From: an uncultured Flammeovirgaceae bacterium
Lineage (GTDB): Bacteria; Bacteroidota; Bacteroidia; Cytophagales; Cyclobacteriaceae
Direction: 5' to 3'
Length of the DNA stretch: 5,290 bases
Assembly (NCBI GenBank): GCA_946886805.1
Contig: CAMPJM010000325.1
Coordinates: 1-5,290, forward strand
Shown here: positions 5,246 through 5,290 of the stretch, in pieces
Layout: each line of letters opens with the position of its first letter
How positions within the stretch are numbered: the first letter of the stretch is position 1
Position numbers and translations under genes: made by a program
Notes under the pieces: model-generated
What the model was told of the DNA's origin: nothing
The model's database searches: none
What the model saw: the letters and a program-made list of their open reading frames with translations, nothing else

Positions 5246-5290
5246 TTATAAAATCTGAAAGAAATTATTTTCCATCTTAACCTTTAAAAC

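Noticed and set aside
5246..5274. Minus-strand ATG near the right end
   Set aside because: The frame reads MENNFFQIL and then stops, too short and without context to be a gene.
1..5290. CRISPR array, tRNA/rRNA gene, IS element or defence system
   Set aside because: No regularly spaced repeats, no cloverleaf or rRNA-like segment, and no transposase or effector coding sequence were seen in the window.

Overview
The window reads as chromosomal DNA of an AT-rich member of the Bacteroidota, most likely a Cytophagales-type bacterium. This is inferred from several signs together: start codons that mostly lack a Shine-Dalgarno sequence and sit behind A/T-rich leaders, a lipoprotein with a charged Bacteroidota-style N-terminus, and a DUF3108 exported protein, a CDGSH protein and a small secreted protein of kinds I associate with that phylum. 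No sequence search was possible, so the genus is not assigned.

Layout, left to right. Positions 1-21 may be the first seven codons of a leftward gene that leaves the window, with a weak Bacteroidota-type promoter behind it. An AT-rich gap with a small GC-rich island follows. A rightward cluster then encodes a lipoprotein (342-953), a zinc-free medium-chain NAD(P)H:quinone oxidoreductase (1004-1987) and an exported DUF3108 protein (1990-2829). The last two are separated by 2 bp and are almost certainly cotranscribed. A perfect 11-bp inverted repeat straddles the start codon of the oxidoreductase. A leftward MaoC/PhaJ-type enoyl-CoA hydratase (3237-2830) converges on the DUF3108 gene with its stop codon directly abutting. 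Divergent from the hydratase are a CDGSH [2Fe-2S] protein (3339-3563) and an alpha/beta hydrolase with a GTG start (3619-4374). A 318-bp gap holds a perfect 50-bp palindrome (4480-4529) and a 19-bp odd palindrome next to a TATAAT box (4613-4638). After it come a small secreted protein of unknown function (4693-5055), a good intrinsic terminator (5094-5130) and an AT-rich tail with nested inverted repeats (about 5163-5245).

How the genes work together. Quinone reductase, enoyl-CoA hydratase, Fe-S protein and hydrolase fit general redox and lipid/acyl metabolism, while the lipoprotein, the DUF3108 protein and the small secreted protein act in the envelope or outside it. I see no integrated defence, secretion or biosynthetic system and no mobile-element genes. 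The unusual signals are non-coding: the 50-bp palindrome, the inverted repeat across a start codon, the operator-like palindrome, and the zero-gap convergent stop codons.
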